A DNA stretch of 64,000 bases from an uncultured Clostridia bacterium (GCA_944376455.1 CALWCO010000002.1:50590-114589); one strand, 5' to 3'. Positions 34,681 to 44,369 are shown, counted from the stretch's first letter. Notes: generated from the sequence alone by a model not told the origin. Program-made: numbers and translations.

Positions 34681-34711
34681 AAAATCCCCCGACGGCTTTG
34701 CCGTCGGGGGA
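34681..34711 (-). terminator. Terminator after htpG
   Basis: TCCCCCGACGGC-AAA-GCCGTCGGGGGA on the - strand followed by TTTTTCTC, about 120 bases beyond the htpG stop. Confidence 0.85.
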
Positions 34712-34827
34712 CAGAATCAATTTTCATATTCAGCTTTGGTTACGAGATTTGGATCTGTGCGCGAGTGAAAAACTCTTAGATCCCTTAAAAACCATCCTTC
34801 CATGGTTAAAAAATGCAGATCGCCCGA

Positions 34828-36672
34828 TCAGTCCTTTTTGCCGTATACTTGCAGAAGTTTGAGGTTATTGGCCGTAAACGCCTTCATTTCCTCGGGCGTG
34901 AGTTTACGGTAGGACAAGAGCGCGAGATAGTAGATCTGTTCGGCGACAAACTTCTGTTCTTCTTCGCCCAGATCCTTGACGCTCTGCACCGCCGCATTCG
35001 CGGCATTGACGACCAGCGTCAGCTGCTGCGGCATCTCTCCCATGCCGTAGAAACGGTTCATCTCGCCCATACGGCGCATAAACTCATCGACATTGACGAC
35101 GGCAGGAACGTCGGCGTTTTTCAAAGAGTTTACTTTCACCGTTATATTCTTGTCTTTGAGCGCGTCGGTGAAGGCCTTTTCAATGGCCTTGTTGTCCTTT
35201 TCGGCATCTTCTCCCGTTTCCGCGGCGCGCAAAGCCTCGTCCACGTCGGCATCTATGCGCAGGAAACGTACTTTTTTCGGCTCCTTATACTCCACAAAGC
35301 TGATGAAGTGCGGATCCAGATAATTGTCGCAATGGATGGCATCCAGTCCCGCGTCCTTAAACATCTGCACGTACTGTGCCTGCAGGTTCTCGTCAGAGAC
35401 ATAATAGACGGCTTTGGCCTGTTTGCCCTCTTTCGCCTCTTCTTCGGTGAGCTCGGTGCCGAATACAGACGTCAGCGGAACATACTTACCTTCAAGATTC
35501 TTATAGACGATGACGTCCTTGATCTTCTGATAGAAATCGTCATCCTTCAGGCAACCGAATTTGACGAACATGGACGTATCTTCCCAACATTTTTCATATT
35601 TCTCCCGATCTTTATTGAAGAGATCGATGAGCGCATCCGCCACTTTTTTGGCGACGTATTTGGAAATTTTCTGCACCTGACGGTCGTTTTGCAGGAAACT
35701 GCGGGAAACGTTCAGCGGAATATCGGGGCAATCGATGACGCCATTCAAAAGCATGAGATATTCGGGAATGACTTCCTTGATGTTCTCGGCGATAAACACC
35801 TGATTACAGAACAATTTGACCTTGCCGCGCTCCAATTCGACTTTATTGCGCACTTTCGGGAAATACAGGATACCTTTCAGCCGATACGGATACTCCATGT
35901 TCAGGTGCACCCAGAACAGCGGATCAGTATAATCTGAGAAAGCTTCCCGATAGAAAGTCTTATATTCTTCTTCCGTACAGTCGGAAGGATTTTTCAGATA
36001 GAGCGGATTGGTATTGTTGACGGGTTTATCGTCCTTTCCCTTATAATTGACGTAAATATCATAGGGCATGAACTGGCAGTATTTGCGCACGAGCGCACGG
36101 ATCGTGCTCTCTTCGAGAAATTCCTCTTCGCCTTCGGCGATGTGCATGACGACCTTTGTTCCGCGATCGGTCTTGTCGAATTCTTCAATGGAATAGGTGG
36201 AATTTCCGTCCGATTCCCAATGCACCGCCGGAGCGTCCTGATAAGATTTTGTGAAAATCTCGATATTCTCGGACACCATATAGGCGGAATAGAACCCGAG
36301 CCCGAAATGACCGATAATGCCGTCTCCGCCCGCCTTTTCATATTTGGACAGAAAATCCGCCGCGCCCGAAAAGGCGATCTGGGTGATATATTTCTCCACT
36401 TCCTCTTCGGTCATACCGATGCCGTTGTCTTCCACGGTCAGGGTCTTTGCATCCTTATCAACGGAAATTTTGACGCAATACCCTCCTTCTTCCGCCGCAG
36501 GAGCGCCGGCACTGCCGAGCTCCACGAGTTTCTTATATTTTGTGATGGCGTCCGTGGCGTTCGCAACAATCTCACGCAGAAAAATATCCTTATCCGAATA
36601 GAGCCATTTCTTGATGATGGGCATCATGTTTTCACTGGATATGCGGATATTGCCTTCTCTTTTTGTACTCAT
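34828..36672 (-). CDS. htpG: Molecular chaperone HtpG (Hsp90)
   Basis: Bacterial Hsp90, an ATP-dependent chaperone. The 614-residue protein has the GHKL ATPase domain with LREIVANATDAITKY (about 34-48), VEDNGIGMTEEEV (about 87) and GHFGLGFYSAYMV (about 130), then the middle domain (RSFLQNDRQVQKISKYV) and the C-terminal dimerisation domain. ATG follows CGGGAGG. It is a single-gene unit with its own terminator; no CIRCE element (GAGTGCTAA) was found upstream. Confidence 0.97.
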   Translation of the reverse strand: MSTKREGNIRISSENMMPIIKKWLYSDKDIFLREIVANATDAITKYKKLVELGSAGAPAAEEGGYCVKISVDKDAKTLTVEDNGIGMTEEEVEKYITQIAFSGAADFLSKYEKAGGDGIIGHFGLGFYSAYMVSENIEIFTKSYQDAPAVHWESDGNSTYSIEEFDKTDRGTKVVMHIAEGEEEFLEESTIRALVRKYCQFMPYDIYVNYKGKDDKPVNNTNPLYLKNPSDCTEEEYKTFYREAFSDYTDPLFWVHLNMEYPYRLKGILYFPKVRNKVELERGKVKLFCNQVFIAENIKEVIPEYLMLLNGVIDCPDIPLNVSRSFLQNDRQVQKISKYVAKKVADALIDLFNKDREKYEKCWEDTSMFVKFGCLKDDDFYQKIKDVIVYKNLEGKYVPLTSVFGTELTEEEAKEGKQAKAVYYVSDENLQAQYVQMFKDAGLDAIHCDNYLDPHFISFVEYKEPKKVRFLRIDADVDEALRAAETGEDAEKDNKAIEKAFTDALKDKNITVKVNSLKNADVPAVVNVDEFMRRMGEMNRFYGMGEMPQQLTLVVNAANAAVQSVKDLGEEEQKFVAEQIYYLALLSYRKLTPEEMKAFTANNLKLLQVYGKKD

Positions 36673-36732
36673 TTTTCTATGCCTCCCGACAAAAACGTAA
36701 AATTATTTTTTACAATAGTATATATAAACGAA

Positions 36733-36762
36733 AGCCCCGTGCGTTAAACGCACGGGGCTTGG
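36733..36762 (-). terminator. Terminator after ispH-rpsA
   Basis: AAGCCCCGTGCGT-TAA-ACGCACGGGGCTT hairpin with T-rich flanks on both strands, about 35 bases beyond the ispH-rpsA stop. Confidence 0.8.
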
Positions 36763-36796
36763 TTTTTTAAGATTTTATGCGGTCGCTTTTTCAGGA

Positions 36797-38884
36797 TCAG
36801 TCCTCATGCTGTCCGAGCAGATCGGCAATGGACGCGCCGCCGACGGAATCTTCTCTCCAGGAGGTCATCTCGTCGGAATACTCTCTGGGTTCTCTTCTGC
36901 CGCGCTTGTTACCTCTGGGCGCTTCACCCTCTTCCGAACGCTCACGGCGAGCGGGCTGTTCGGGTCTGGGCTGCAAGGCCTTGATGGACAAGGACATTTT
37001 TTTCGCCGCGGGATCCAACGCGAGGATCTTCGCGGTAACTTCCTGACCGATCGTCAGAGCGGAAGTCGGGTTCTCCAACCATTCATAGGAGATCTGAGAA
37101 ACGTGAACGAGACCGTCCACACCCTTTTCGACTTCGACAAACGCGCCGAACGGCGTGATACGCACGACTTTGCCTTCCACGACGTCGCCTTCGGCATATT
37201 TACCCTCGACGAGATCCCAAGGCTGCGGCTGCAACTGTTTGTAACCGATGGAAACCTTCTTCTTTTCTTCGTCGACTTTCAGCACTTTGAACTGATAGAC
37301 CTGACCGATTTCGAGAACGTCCGTGACGCTCTTCGCGCCCGTCCAGCTGAGATCGGAGATGTGCGCCAGGCAGTCAAATCCGTTGACAGATACGAACGCG
37401 CCGAAATTCGTCACGCGCTCCACTTTGCCTTCCACGACGTCGCCGACGTGAATGTTGGCAAAAAATTCGGCTTCCTGCGCCTGTTTCTCGGCTTCGCGTG
37501 CCTGCTTCTCCGCCTCGATGATGACGCGCTGGGAGGCGATGATTTCCTTTCTTCTCTCGTTCTTGATTTCGAGCATCTTCAAACGGAGTTTCTTGCCGAC
37601 ATACTTATCGAGCTCTTTGACATAACCGCTGCGGATCTCGCGGGCGGGAACAAAGACGGAATAGGTGCCGAGCGCGGAGGTCAGACCGCCCTTATTGAAT
37701 CCGGTGCAAACGACGCTGAATTCCTCTCCGGCTTGGATGGAAGAAAGCATGGCCTCTTCTTCTTTGGCCTGCTTGATCATCTTCTGGGAAAGTTTAACGG
37801 GATTGAGGGCGACAACCATCAATTCGATGCTTTCGCCGATCTTGGCCATATAGGCGTCCTTGGAATACTCTTCGCAATCCACTTCGGCCTTATCGAGCAG
37901 AATCTCTTTCTTCGTGCCGGGCAAAAGCACCTGCAAACCGTCATCGGTCGCATCGGAGATGGTCGCGTTCACGATATCCCCCTTTTTGAATTTCGTCTGT
38001 GCATTGTCCATGCCCGCAACGACATCTTCCATTGTCGTCACATTCTCTTCTGTTTCGATGTCTACCATTTTTGTGAGAACCTCCTGAGTCTGCTCGTCGG
38101 GTGTGCTTGCACCCGTAACGATACCCAACCTTTTAAAATTTTTAATGATTTCTTGATCGAACGCCTGAGCGTTTTCCAATCGGAATACATGCGGGCAGTG
38201 TTCTTTGCAGACCTCATAGAGCTTATTGGTATTGCTCGAATTGAGTCCGCCGATCACGAGCATCGCGTCGCATTGTTTCGATAACCTTTCGGCTTCCGCT
38301 TGTCGTTCTATAGTAGTATAACAAATTGTTTTAAAAACTGCAACCTTTTTTTTACATACTTTTTCAATAATTTTAATAATTTTGTCAAATTTTTTCGCGG
38401 AAAAGGTTGTCTGGACGACCACGCTCACCTCTTTATCCGCCAAAACGGAAAAATCTTCCCCTTCGTCGCTGAAAACATACGCGGAATTATCGCACCAACC
38501 GTTGATGCCGATGACTTCGGGATGGGTTTTGCCGCCGATGATGACCACCGTTCTTCCCGCCGCATATTCCCGCTCAACGATCTTCTGCGTCCGCCGTACA
38601 AAACCGCAGGTACAGTCGATGACTTCGATCCCCCGCCGTTCAAAATACCGATAGACGTCTTTCCCCACGCCGTGGGAACGGATGATGACCGAACAGCGTT
38701 CGGGCAGTTCCTCCGGATTTTCAACGGTACGGATGCCGCGTTTTTCAATGTTCGCAACGACGTCCTGATTATGAATGATCTCTCCGTAAATATACGTATT
38801 TTCCGGCGTTACGGTCATCGCCGTCTGCACGGCGTTGCGCACGCCGCGGCAAAAACCGCCGCTTTTTGCAATGTAAATCTGCAT
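36797..38884 (-). CDS. ispH: HMB-PP reductase (IspH) fused to ribosomal protein S1-like domains
   Basis: A 695-residue fusion. Residues 1-285 are IspH, the last MEP-pathway enzyme, with the iron-sulfur cysteines in GGFCRGVRNAV (Cys13), DCTCGFVRRTQKI (about 96) and near VIGGLNSSNTNKL (about 220). From about residue 305, four S1 RNA-binding repeats follow (GDIVNATISDATDDG, EEFSVVCTGFNKGG, GDVVEGKVERVTNFGAF, GDVVEGKVVRITPFGAF), ending in a basic arginine-rich tail. The same fusion is known in Clostridia, where it may serve both isoprenoid synthesis and translation. It lies next to plsC and cmk, as usual. Confidence 0.95.
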   Translation of the reverse strand: MQIYIAKSGGFCRGVRNAVQTAMTVTPENTYIYGEIIHNQDVVANIEKRGIRTVENPEELPERCSVIIRSHGVGKDVYRYFERRGIEVIDCTCGFVRRTQKIVEREYAAGRTVVIIGGKTHPEVIGINGWCDNSAYVFSDEGEDFSVLADKEVSVVVQTTFSAKKFDKIIKIIEKVCKKKVAVFKTICYTTIERQAEAERLSKQCDAMLVIGGLNSSNTNKLYEVCKEHCPHVFRLENAQAFDQEIIKNFKRLGIVTGASTPDEQTQEVLTKMVDIETEENVTTMEDVVAGMDNAQTKFKKGDIVNATISDATDDGLQVLLPGTKKEILLDKAEVDCEEYSKDAYMAKIGESIELMVVALNPVKLSQKMIKQAKEEEAMLSSIQAGEEFSVVCTGFNKGGLTSALGTYSVFVPAREIRSGYVKELDKYVGKKLRLKMLEIKNERRKEIIASQRVIIEAEKQAREAEKQAQEAEFFANIHVGDVVEGKVERVTNFGAFVSVNGFDCLAHISDLSWTGAKSVTDVLEIGQVYQFKVLKVDEEKKKVSIGYKQLQPQPWDLVEGKYAEGDVVEGKVVRITPFGAFVEVEKGVDGLVHVSQISYEWLENPTSALTIGQEVTAKILALDPAAKKMSLSIKALQPRPEQPARRERSEEGEAPRGNKRGRREPREYSDEMTSWREDSVGGASIADLLGQHED

Positions 38885-39128
38885 AGAGCCCTCCGATACC
38901 CCTTCCGATGAAAAAATCGTTGCGTCCTTTGTGCCACACCCCGCGCTCTGCGGCGGGAACTTTTTGCGCCGCGGGAAGAACGGTTTGTTTTATTTTTTCT
39001 TTCTCTTTTTCCGCCACGCCGCGCGTTTTACACGGCACGGTGTGCCTGCTTCCCTTTTCCAAGTCTGTGTCTTATCGCTCGCTTGCACCTTATGCGCAAC
39101 CGTATGCGGTTTCGTTCCGCATTCAAAT

Positions 39129-39155
39129 TCAGCCCGCCGCTTTGCGGCGGGCTGA
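39129..39155 (-). terminator. Hairpin after plsC
   Basis: TCAGCCCGCCGC-TTT-GCGGCGGGCTGA stem just beyond the plsC stop; the following T-run on the - strand is weak (ATTTGAAT). Confidence 0.55.
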
Positions 39156-39170
39156 GTTTACTTTCGCTTC

Positions 39171-39956
39171 TTAAGATTTCTTTGCCGCAAGCATACGGGT
39201 ATGCTCCTCGCGCATTTCAATCATGTGATTGCGTAATTTTTCATCCGCTTCCGCAAGCAATTCCTGCGTCAGTTTTTGCCCGTAATATTCCTTCAATTCA
39301 AACGGTTCCCCGATCAATATATGATTGAGACGGAACGGTTTCGTCTTTTTATAACAGACGATCGGCACGATGGGCGTTCTCGTCTTGATGGCCAGCATCG
39401 CCGCGCCGCTGTGAAATTCCAGCATTTCCCCGTCTTCCGATTTGTTGCGTTTTCCTTCGGGATAAATGGCCACTTTTTCACCGTTTTTCAAACAGCGCAA
39501 AGCATCCATAACGCCCCGCATGTCCTCTCCGTTGCGTTCGAGAAAGATAACCTTTGCGCCCCGACAGGCCGCGCCCACGACGGGAACGTTGCGCAATTCG
39601 CTCTTGGCGAGATAGTGTATGCCCTCCGTCGTCGTGCAGGCGGGATAAGCCACGTCCCAGAGCCGATAGTGATTGCCGATATATATATAAGGTCCGTCGG
39701 GAATTCTCCTGTTGCCGTAAAAACGGAACGGAAAGAGAAGCCAGACGACGGGAAGAAGTACGAAACGCAAGAAAAAGAGCAGTTTATTCACGTGCCGTCC
39801 CTTTTTATTCGCAGGTTCGAGTATGTCGTGTTTTTTTCCCTTACCTTTCCCTTTCTCTTTCTTTTGTTCTTTTGCCGAAGCGGAATCTTTGCATTCGACA
39901 GACGGACGCGTCTGTATATTTTCCCTCTCGTCGGAATAATTTTTTCTTTCGTCCAT
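39171..39956 (-). CDS. plsC: 1-acylglycerol-3-phosphate O-acyltransferase
   Basis: Makes phosphatidic acid. The 261 residues contain the acyltransferase motif NHYRLWD (about 94-100, HxxxxD), a VIFLERNGED loop (about 136) and the phosphate-binding AIYPEGKRNKSEDG (about 160). The first 55 residues are an unusual lysine/glutamate-rich hydrophilic extension before the membrane-associated helix (LLFFLRFVLLPVVWLLFPF). The start is three bases after the cmk stop with AGGAG 12 bases upstream. Co-transcribed with aroH-cmk. Confidence 0.9.
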   Translation of the reverse strand: MDERKNYSDERENIQTRPSVECKDSASAKEQKKEKGKGKGKKHDILEPANKKGRHVNKLLFFLRFVLLPVVWLLFPFRFYGNRRIPDGPYIYIGNHYRLWDVAYPACTTTEGIHYLAKSELRNVPVVGAACRGAKVIFLERNGEDMRGVMDALRCLKNGEKVAIYPEGKRNKSEDGEMLEFHSGAAMLAIKTRTPIVPIVCYKKTKPFRLNHILIGEPFELKEYYGQKLTQELLAEADEKLRNHMIEMREEHTRMLAAKKS

Positions 39957-39959
39957 GAC

Positions 39960-40973
39960 TTAAATTTTCTCCTGAATCTTTTCTCGGATCAAAGCGACCG
40001 TCTGTTCTATATTCAGTCGGGAGGTATCCACGACCACGGCGTCCGCCGCGCAACGCAAAGGCGAAATTTCTCTGTTTTTATCCTGTTCGTCCCGCGCCTC
40101 GATCTCGCGCGTCAAAGTTTCAAGATCGATGCCCGTCTGTCCCCGTTCCTCCAATTCTTTCAGCCTGCGTTGTGCGCGTACGCGCGCATCCGCCGTGATG
40201 AAGAATTTGAAAGGCGCGTCGGGCAATACGGTCGTGCCGATATCCCGCCCGTCCAGGACGCAAGGCTGACTTTTGGCGATTTTCCGCTGTGCCGCGACCA
40301 TCTTTTCCCGCACGGCACCGATCTTCGCCACCGTGGAAGCCATCATGGAAATTTCGTTTTTGCGTATCTCCTCGGATACATCCTCTCCGTCGAGCAGTGT
40401 ACGTTGCGCCCCGTTTTCGTAGCGTACGCCGATGTCTGCCGCCGCAACGGCACGCGCCGCCGCAAAGGCGTCGTCGGGAGAAATATTCTGCCGTTTCAGA
40501 CAGAGCGCGCAAGCGCGGTACATCGCGCCCGTATCCAGATAGAGAATATCGTACGCCGCGGCGAGCGCCTTGGCAATCGTACTCTTTCCGCTGCCCGCGG
40601 GTCCGTCCAGCGCAATGGTCAGACCGACGGAAATATCCTTGCGCAAAGCGGCCGCTTTGCGCAGATAGACGTGCTTCTCCCGCTGTAATACTCCTTCCGC
40701 AAAGATCATAACGCGGATGCAGAGGGGCAACGCCCCTTCGATCAGCGGCTCTGCCGCCGAAAACAGTGCCGCCTTTTCAAAGCCGCATTCCCGCGCGGCT
40801 TTGGCCGGATAGGCAGAATAGATGTCCTGTGTCGTGGAAAAAATGATGGCGCGAACGCTGTCGCCGTCAAGATTGTTTTCCCGTGCGATCGCACGGAGCA
40901 GTTCCTCCGTTGCGGCGCGTATTTCTTCGGGCGTATCTTCTGTGATTGTGGTTGCTCCGCGTATAAAATTCAT
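39960..40973 (-). CDS. cmk: Fusion of AroH-type chorismate mutase and cytidylate kinase
   Basis: A 337-residue two-domain protein. Residues 1-115 match the trimeric AroH chorismate mutase: NFIRGATTITEDTPEEI, IIFSTTQDIYSAYPAKAARE, and CIRVMIF. The expected catalytic residues line up with Bacillus AroH (Arg in FIRGATT, Glu 12 residues before Arg of CIRVM, Tyr of HVYL and Arg of ALRKD). Residues about 118-337 are cytidylate kinase: Walker A LDGPAGSGKST, YLDTGAMYRA, and DGRDIGTTVLPDAPFKFFIT. ATG at 40973 follows AAGGAG. The fused ORF has no internal stop or strong internal start, so one polypeptide is likely. Confidence 0.9.
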   Translation of the reverse strand: MNFIRGATTITEDTPEEIRAATEELLRAIARENNLDGDSVRAIIFSTTQDIYSAYPAKAARECGFEKAALFSAAEPLIEGALPLCIRVMIFAEGVLQREKHVYLRKAAALRKDISVGLTIALDGPAGSGKSTIAKALAAAYDILYLDTGAMYRACALCLKRQNISPDDAFAAARAVAAADIGVRYENGAQRTLLDGEDVSEEIRKNEISMMASTVAKIGAVREKMVAAQRKIAKSQPCVLDGRDIGTTVLPDAPFKFFITADARVRAQRRLKELEERGQTGIDLETLTREIEARDEQDKNREISPLRCAADAVVVDTSRLNIEQTVALIREKIQEKI

Positions 40974-41182
40974 AAAAATCCGCTCCTTCCTCTCCCGCGC
41001 AAATTTTATCCGCATTCAAGCGGAAGTTGCCCCTTCCGGCCTTCAAAGACAGTTTACAACCCTATTGGCAACAATAACGCTCTTTATCTCGAACAAAGAG
41101 AGTATACTTAATTTAAAGTATATTGTTATATGTTTTTCATTTTTTGAAAAAATTTTCATCATCCTCATCGGATTGTGAAATC

Positions 41183-41211
41183 ATTATACCCCATTCTTCC
41201 CGTAAAGTCAA
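41183..41211 (-). promoter_or_regulatory. Sigma-A promoter of aroH-cmk-plsC
   Basis: On the - strand TTGACT (41211-41206), a 17-base spacer and a perfect TATAAT (41188-41183). The transcript would have a leader of about 200 bases before the ATG at 40973; an ATACTTAATTTAAAGTAT inverted repeat lies in it near 41105. Confidence 0.75.
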
Positions 41212-41289
41212 ACGGCAATTAAATGTTTTATAAAAAGAACACAAACGATTCGATTTATAAAATAAGTAAACAGCGTTTTCTTCCCGATT

Positions 41290-42513
41290 TTATCCGATGG
41301 AATTTCCCGCCGCAAACCCCGTGGAAAAGGCGATCTGCAGGTTAAACCCGCCGGTAAAAGCGTCCACATCCAGCGTTTCGCCGCAAAAATACAGTCCTTT
41401 TACCAATTTGCTCTCCATGGTGGCGGGATTGATCTGTGAAACGTCCACGCCGCCGCAGGTGACGACGGCCTCTTCAAAACCGCGCAGGGAGACGGACTGC
41501 AAAGGATAATTCTTGACCGTCCGCACCAGCGCGCGGCGATCCTCACGGGTAACGGCGTTGACCTGTTTCAAGGGCGAAACGCCCGCTTTTTCGAGCACGA
41601 AATCAACGGCCTTTGCGGGCAGAAGCGCGCCCAGCGCGTTGCGCAACGCCTTGTTCTTCATGGCGGAAAAATCCCGCAACAGCCGCGCATCGAGCACCTC
41701 CTCGCTCAATGCCGGTTTGAAATCGAGCGAAAGCGAAACTTCCTTCAACGGCTCGCGCGCCGCGACGGCGGAAAACGTGAGAACGATCGGTCCCGAAATG
41801 CCGTAATGCGTGAACAGAAGTTCCCCGAACCCTTCATACAGTCGCTTGCCGCCTTTGCGCGCCGTCAGCGATACGTTTTTCAAGGACAGTCCTTGCATGC
41901 CGACGTGATCCCGTCCCTTGAGATTGACGCCCGTCAGCGAGGGCGTCGGCTCCTCAATGCGGTGCCCCGCTTTGCGCGCAAAACGATACCCGTCGCCCGT
42001 CGAACCCGTCGACGGATAGGAAAGCCCGCCCGTGCAAACGAGCAAAGCATCGCATTCATAGCGCGCTTTATCCGTTATTATGCCAGACATAGTACTATCT
42101 ATAATGTCAAAATCAAGCATTTTTTCGTTCAGATGAACTTCTACGCCGACATCCTCACAGGCGCGGGCGAGCGCTTTGGTGATGTCGCTGGCATGATCGG
42201 ATACGGGAAAAACCCGATTCCCCCGTTCTGTTTTTAAGCGCACGCCCTTGGATTCGATCAGATCTTTCACGGATTGCGGCGGACAGGCATACACGGCGCG
42301 CGTCAAAAACCTGGAATTGCGCACCACGTGCGTTAAAAATTCCTGCGGCGGAACATCGTTGGTGACGTTGCAACGTCCCTTTCCCGTAATATAGATCTTT
42401 TTTCCGAGTTTTTCGTTTCGCTCGATGAGGAGCACGGCATTGCCTTTCGCTGCAGCGGCATATGCCGCCATCAGACCGGACGCACCGCCCCCGACCACTA
42501 TGACTTTTTTCAT
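41290..42513 (-). CDS. HI0933-like flavoprotein (NAD(P)/FAD-dependent oxidoreductase)
   Basis: A 407-residue flavoprotein of the HI0933/YtfI family. It has the FAD Rossmann motif VVGGGASGLMAAYAAAAKG (about 6-24), KKIYITGKGRCNVTND (about 40), LVCTGGLSYPSTGSTGDGY (about 158) and the C-terminal LYFCGETLDVDAFTGGFNLQ. The reaction is not established for the family. It is commonly encoded next to cmk in Clostridia. The gene contains one copy of the 17-base motif (42079-42095). Confidence 0.9.
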   Translation of the reverse strand: MKKVIVVGGGASGLMAAYAAAAKGNAVLLIERNEKLGKKIYITGKGRCNVTNDVPPQEFLTHVVRNSRFLTRAVYACPPQSVKDLIESKGVRLKTERGNRVFPVSDHASDITKALARACEDVGVEVHLNEKMLDFDIIDSTMSGIITDKARYECDALLVCTGGLSYPSTGSTGDGYRFARKAGHRIEEPTPSLTGVNLKGRDHVGMQGLSLKNVSLTARKGGKRLYEGFGELLFTHYGISGPIVLTFSAVAAREPLKEVSLSLDFKPALSEEVLDARLLRDFSAMKNKALRNALGALLPAKAVDFVLEKAGVSPLKQVNAVTREDRRALVRTVKNYPLQSVSLRGFEEAVVTCGGVDVSQINPATMESKLVKGLYFCGETLDVDAFTGGFNLQIAFSTGFAAGNSIG

Positions 42514-43055
42514 ATTTATTTTTTCCGACGGAATAAATCAGATCCGTCGCCATTCCTTTTCAGCCGTTCCATTCTTTTTCCCGCATCCGCTCTTTACACA
42601 TCGGCGAAACGGATTCGTCCCGTCGTTTCAACGGAACCTCAAAGCAATTTGTCCTTTCTTATGGGAATTCCAAGAATTTTTCTTATTTTAACATATTCCG
42701 ACTTTTTCGTCAATTCTTTTTGAAAACCCCGAAGTCAAGCAAACGAGCAATGCCTGCGTCATTGTCGAAACGAATAAGCGAAAGCTCCGCTCCTTCTACG
42801 CACGGAAAAGCCCCGAGCCGAAAAAAGGCATACGGCGCGCGTTAAAAATTTGGAATTTCGCAACGTTCCCGTCTTGGGGCCACACGTCGAGTCTCAAAGG
42901 TTATCTTTCGCGAACGCAAATCCAGTCTGCAATGACGGCACGCAAAACAAAAACATTCAAGAAAACGAACCCGCCCGTCGGATACCGACGGGCGGGTTCG
43001 TTTTACAAGGAGTGTTCAATGTATCACACGATAGACAATTTTAAAAATACGTTTC
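42514..43055. other. Non-coding stretch between the flavoprotein and phosphofructokinase genes
   Basis: No gene is supported in 540 bases. The right end holds the phosphofructokinase terminator (42966-43000). The middle has GC-rich fragments without recognisable structure. Confidence 0.6.
42966..43000 (-). terminator. Terminator after phosphofructokinase
   Basis: A perfect 16-bp stem CGAACCCGCCCGTCGG/CCGACGGGCGGGTTCG with a three-base loop, followed by TTTTC on the - strand, about 55 bases after the stop. Confidence 0.85.
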
Positions 43056-44279
43056 TCAACGTTCCAAAATGAGATGCCGCGGCAACCCGTCGACCCACAA
43101 GGGTGCGATTTCCGCTTGTATCAACGGACGAATATAATGTACCAGCTGTTCTTTGACATATGTACCGTCCTCGCTGATCCATTCGTCGGGCACTTTCTTT
43201 TCCACGTTGGCGATAAAATGCACATCGGCGGGTTCGGTGACGCACATATACGGATCGTCGGAAATACGCTTCAGGGTAATCACCTTACCGCTCATACCCT
43301 CAAACGCCGCTTTTACGGCCGCACCGCCGGCATTGAACGCTTCCGTGACGTCGATGCGCGAGGTGATATGCGACGCGCAACGCTGTAAGGACGAAAGTTC
43401 GATTGCCCTTGTCTTGACGCCGTATTTTTCCGCTACTTTTCCGGCAAGGAAGCGCGCCGTCCCGGCGAGCTGTTTATGCCCGAAGGCATCCACGTAATCC
43501 ACGTGGTCGGACAGTTCGCAAACATATCTGCCGTCGGCAATTTTAATGCCTTCAGACACCGCAATGACGACAGAACCTTTCTTTTGGCAGACTTCACCGA
43601 CTTTTTCCAAAAAAGCGTCGAGATCAAACGTGCGCTCGGGCAAATAAATGAGATCCACGCCCTCGCAATCCTCGCTTCGGGCAAGCGCGGCCGCTGCCGT
43701 GAGCCAACCCGCATTCCGCCCCATGATTTCGATGACCGATACCACGGGATAATCGTACACCAGCCCGTCGCGGATAATTTCTTTTGTGGTGGATGCTATG
43801 TATTTCGCCGCACTGCCGTATCCCGGAGTATGGTCGGTGATGGCGAGGTCGTTATCGATGGTCTTAGGCACGCCGATAAATCGGATCGGACTGCCGACGG
43901 ACTCCCCGTAATCGGACAATTTCTTGATCGTATCCATGGAGTCGTTGCCGCCGATATAGAAAAACGCATAGATTTCAAGCTCATTCAGCAGTTTGAAAAT
44001 CTCTTCATACGTTCCTTCGTTCCCCTCGATGTCCGGCAATTTATAGCGGCAGGAACCGAGAAAAGAAGAAGGCGTACGTTTCAAAAGATCCATATCCAGA
44101 TCGTTCTTGATCTGTTTGGAGAGATCGACGACCTTTCCGTCCAGCAGTCCCTTGATGCCGTGTACCATGCCGTATACAATATCCGCCCCGCGATCGCGCG
44201 CCGTCTTGAATACGCCCAGCAAACTGGAATTGATGACTGCCGTCGGCCCTCCCGACTGCCCTACGATTACGTTCTTCAT
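43056..44279 (-). CDS. 6-phosphofructokinase, PPi-type signature
   Basis: A glycolytic enzyme of 407 residues starting MKNVIVGQSGGPTAVINSSL, with GGAACAAA before the ATG at 44279. The phosphoryl-donor loop reads YIGGNDSMDT (about 102-111), and the substrate loop VPKTIDNDL carries a lysine where ATP-dependent enzymes have glycine (GTIDND). In known phosphofructokinases this combination points to pyrophosphate rather than ATP as donor. IEIMGRNAGWLTAAAALA follows. Donor use is inferred from residues, not measured. It is a single-gene unit with a strong promoter and terminator. Confidence 0.9.
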   Translation of the reverse strand: MKNVIVGQSGGPTAVINSSLLGVFKTARDRGADIVYGMVHGIKGLLDGKVVDLSKQIKNDLDMDLLKRTPSSFLGSCRYKLPDIEGNEGTYEEIFKLLNELEIYAFFYIGGNDSMDTIKKLSDYGESVGSPIRFIGVPKTIDNDLAITDHTPGYGSAAKYIASTTKEIIRDGLVYDYPVVSVIEIMGRNAGWLTAAAALARSEDCEGVDLIYLPERTFDLDAFLEKVGEVCQKKGSVVIAVSEGIKIADGRYVCELSDHVDYVDAFGHKQLAGTARFLAGKVAEKYGVKTRAIELSSLQRCASHITSRIDVTEAFNAGGAAVKAAFEGMSGKVITLKRISDDPYMCVTEPADVHFIANVEKKVPDEWISEDGTYVKEQLVHYIRPLIQAEIAPLWVDGLPRHLILER

Positions 44280-44340
44280 TTTGTTCCCCCTTTTCCCCAA
44301 AAAAACAACCTCATGCGGTATTTTCTTTACCACTGAGGTT

Positions 44341-44369
44341 ATTATATCACATATTTTTATAAAATGCAA
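44341..44369 (-). promoter_or_regulatory. Sigma-A promoter of phosphofructokinase
   Basis: On the - strand TTGCAT (44369-44364), a 17-base spacer and TATAAT (44346-44341). The leader then carries an AACCTCA/TGAGGTT hairpin before the ribosome binding site. Confidence 0.8.

Noticed and set aside
36673..36732. A CIRCE heat-shock operator before htpG
   Set aside because: The TTAGCACTC/GAGTGCTAA inverted repeat is not present.
36806..38284. A 492-codon + strand ORF opposite ispH-rpsA
   Set aside because: Antisense shadow of a well-conserved gene with clear motifs.
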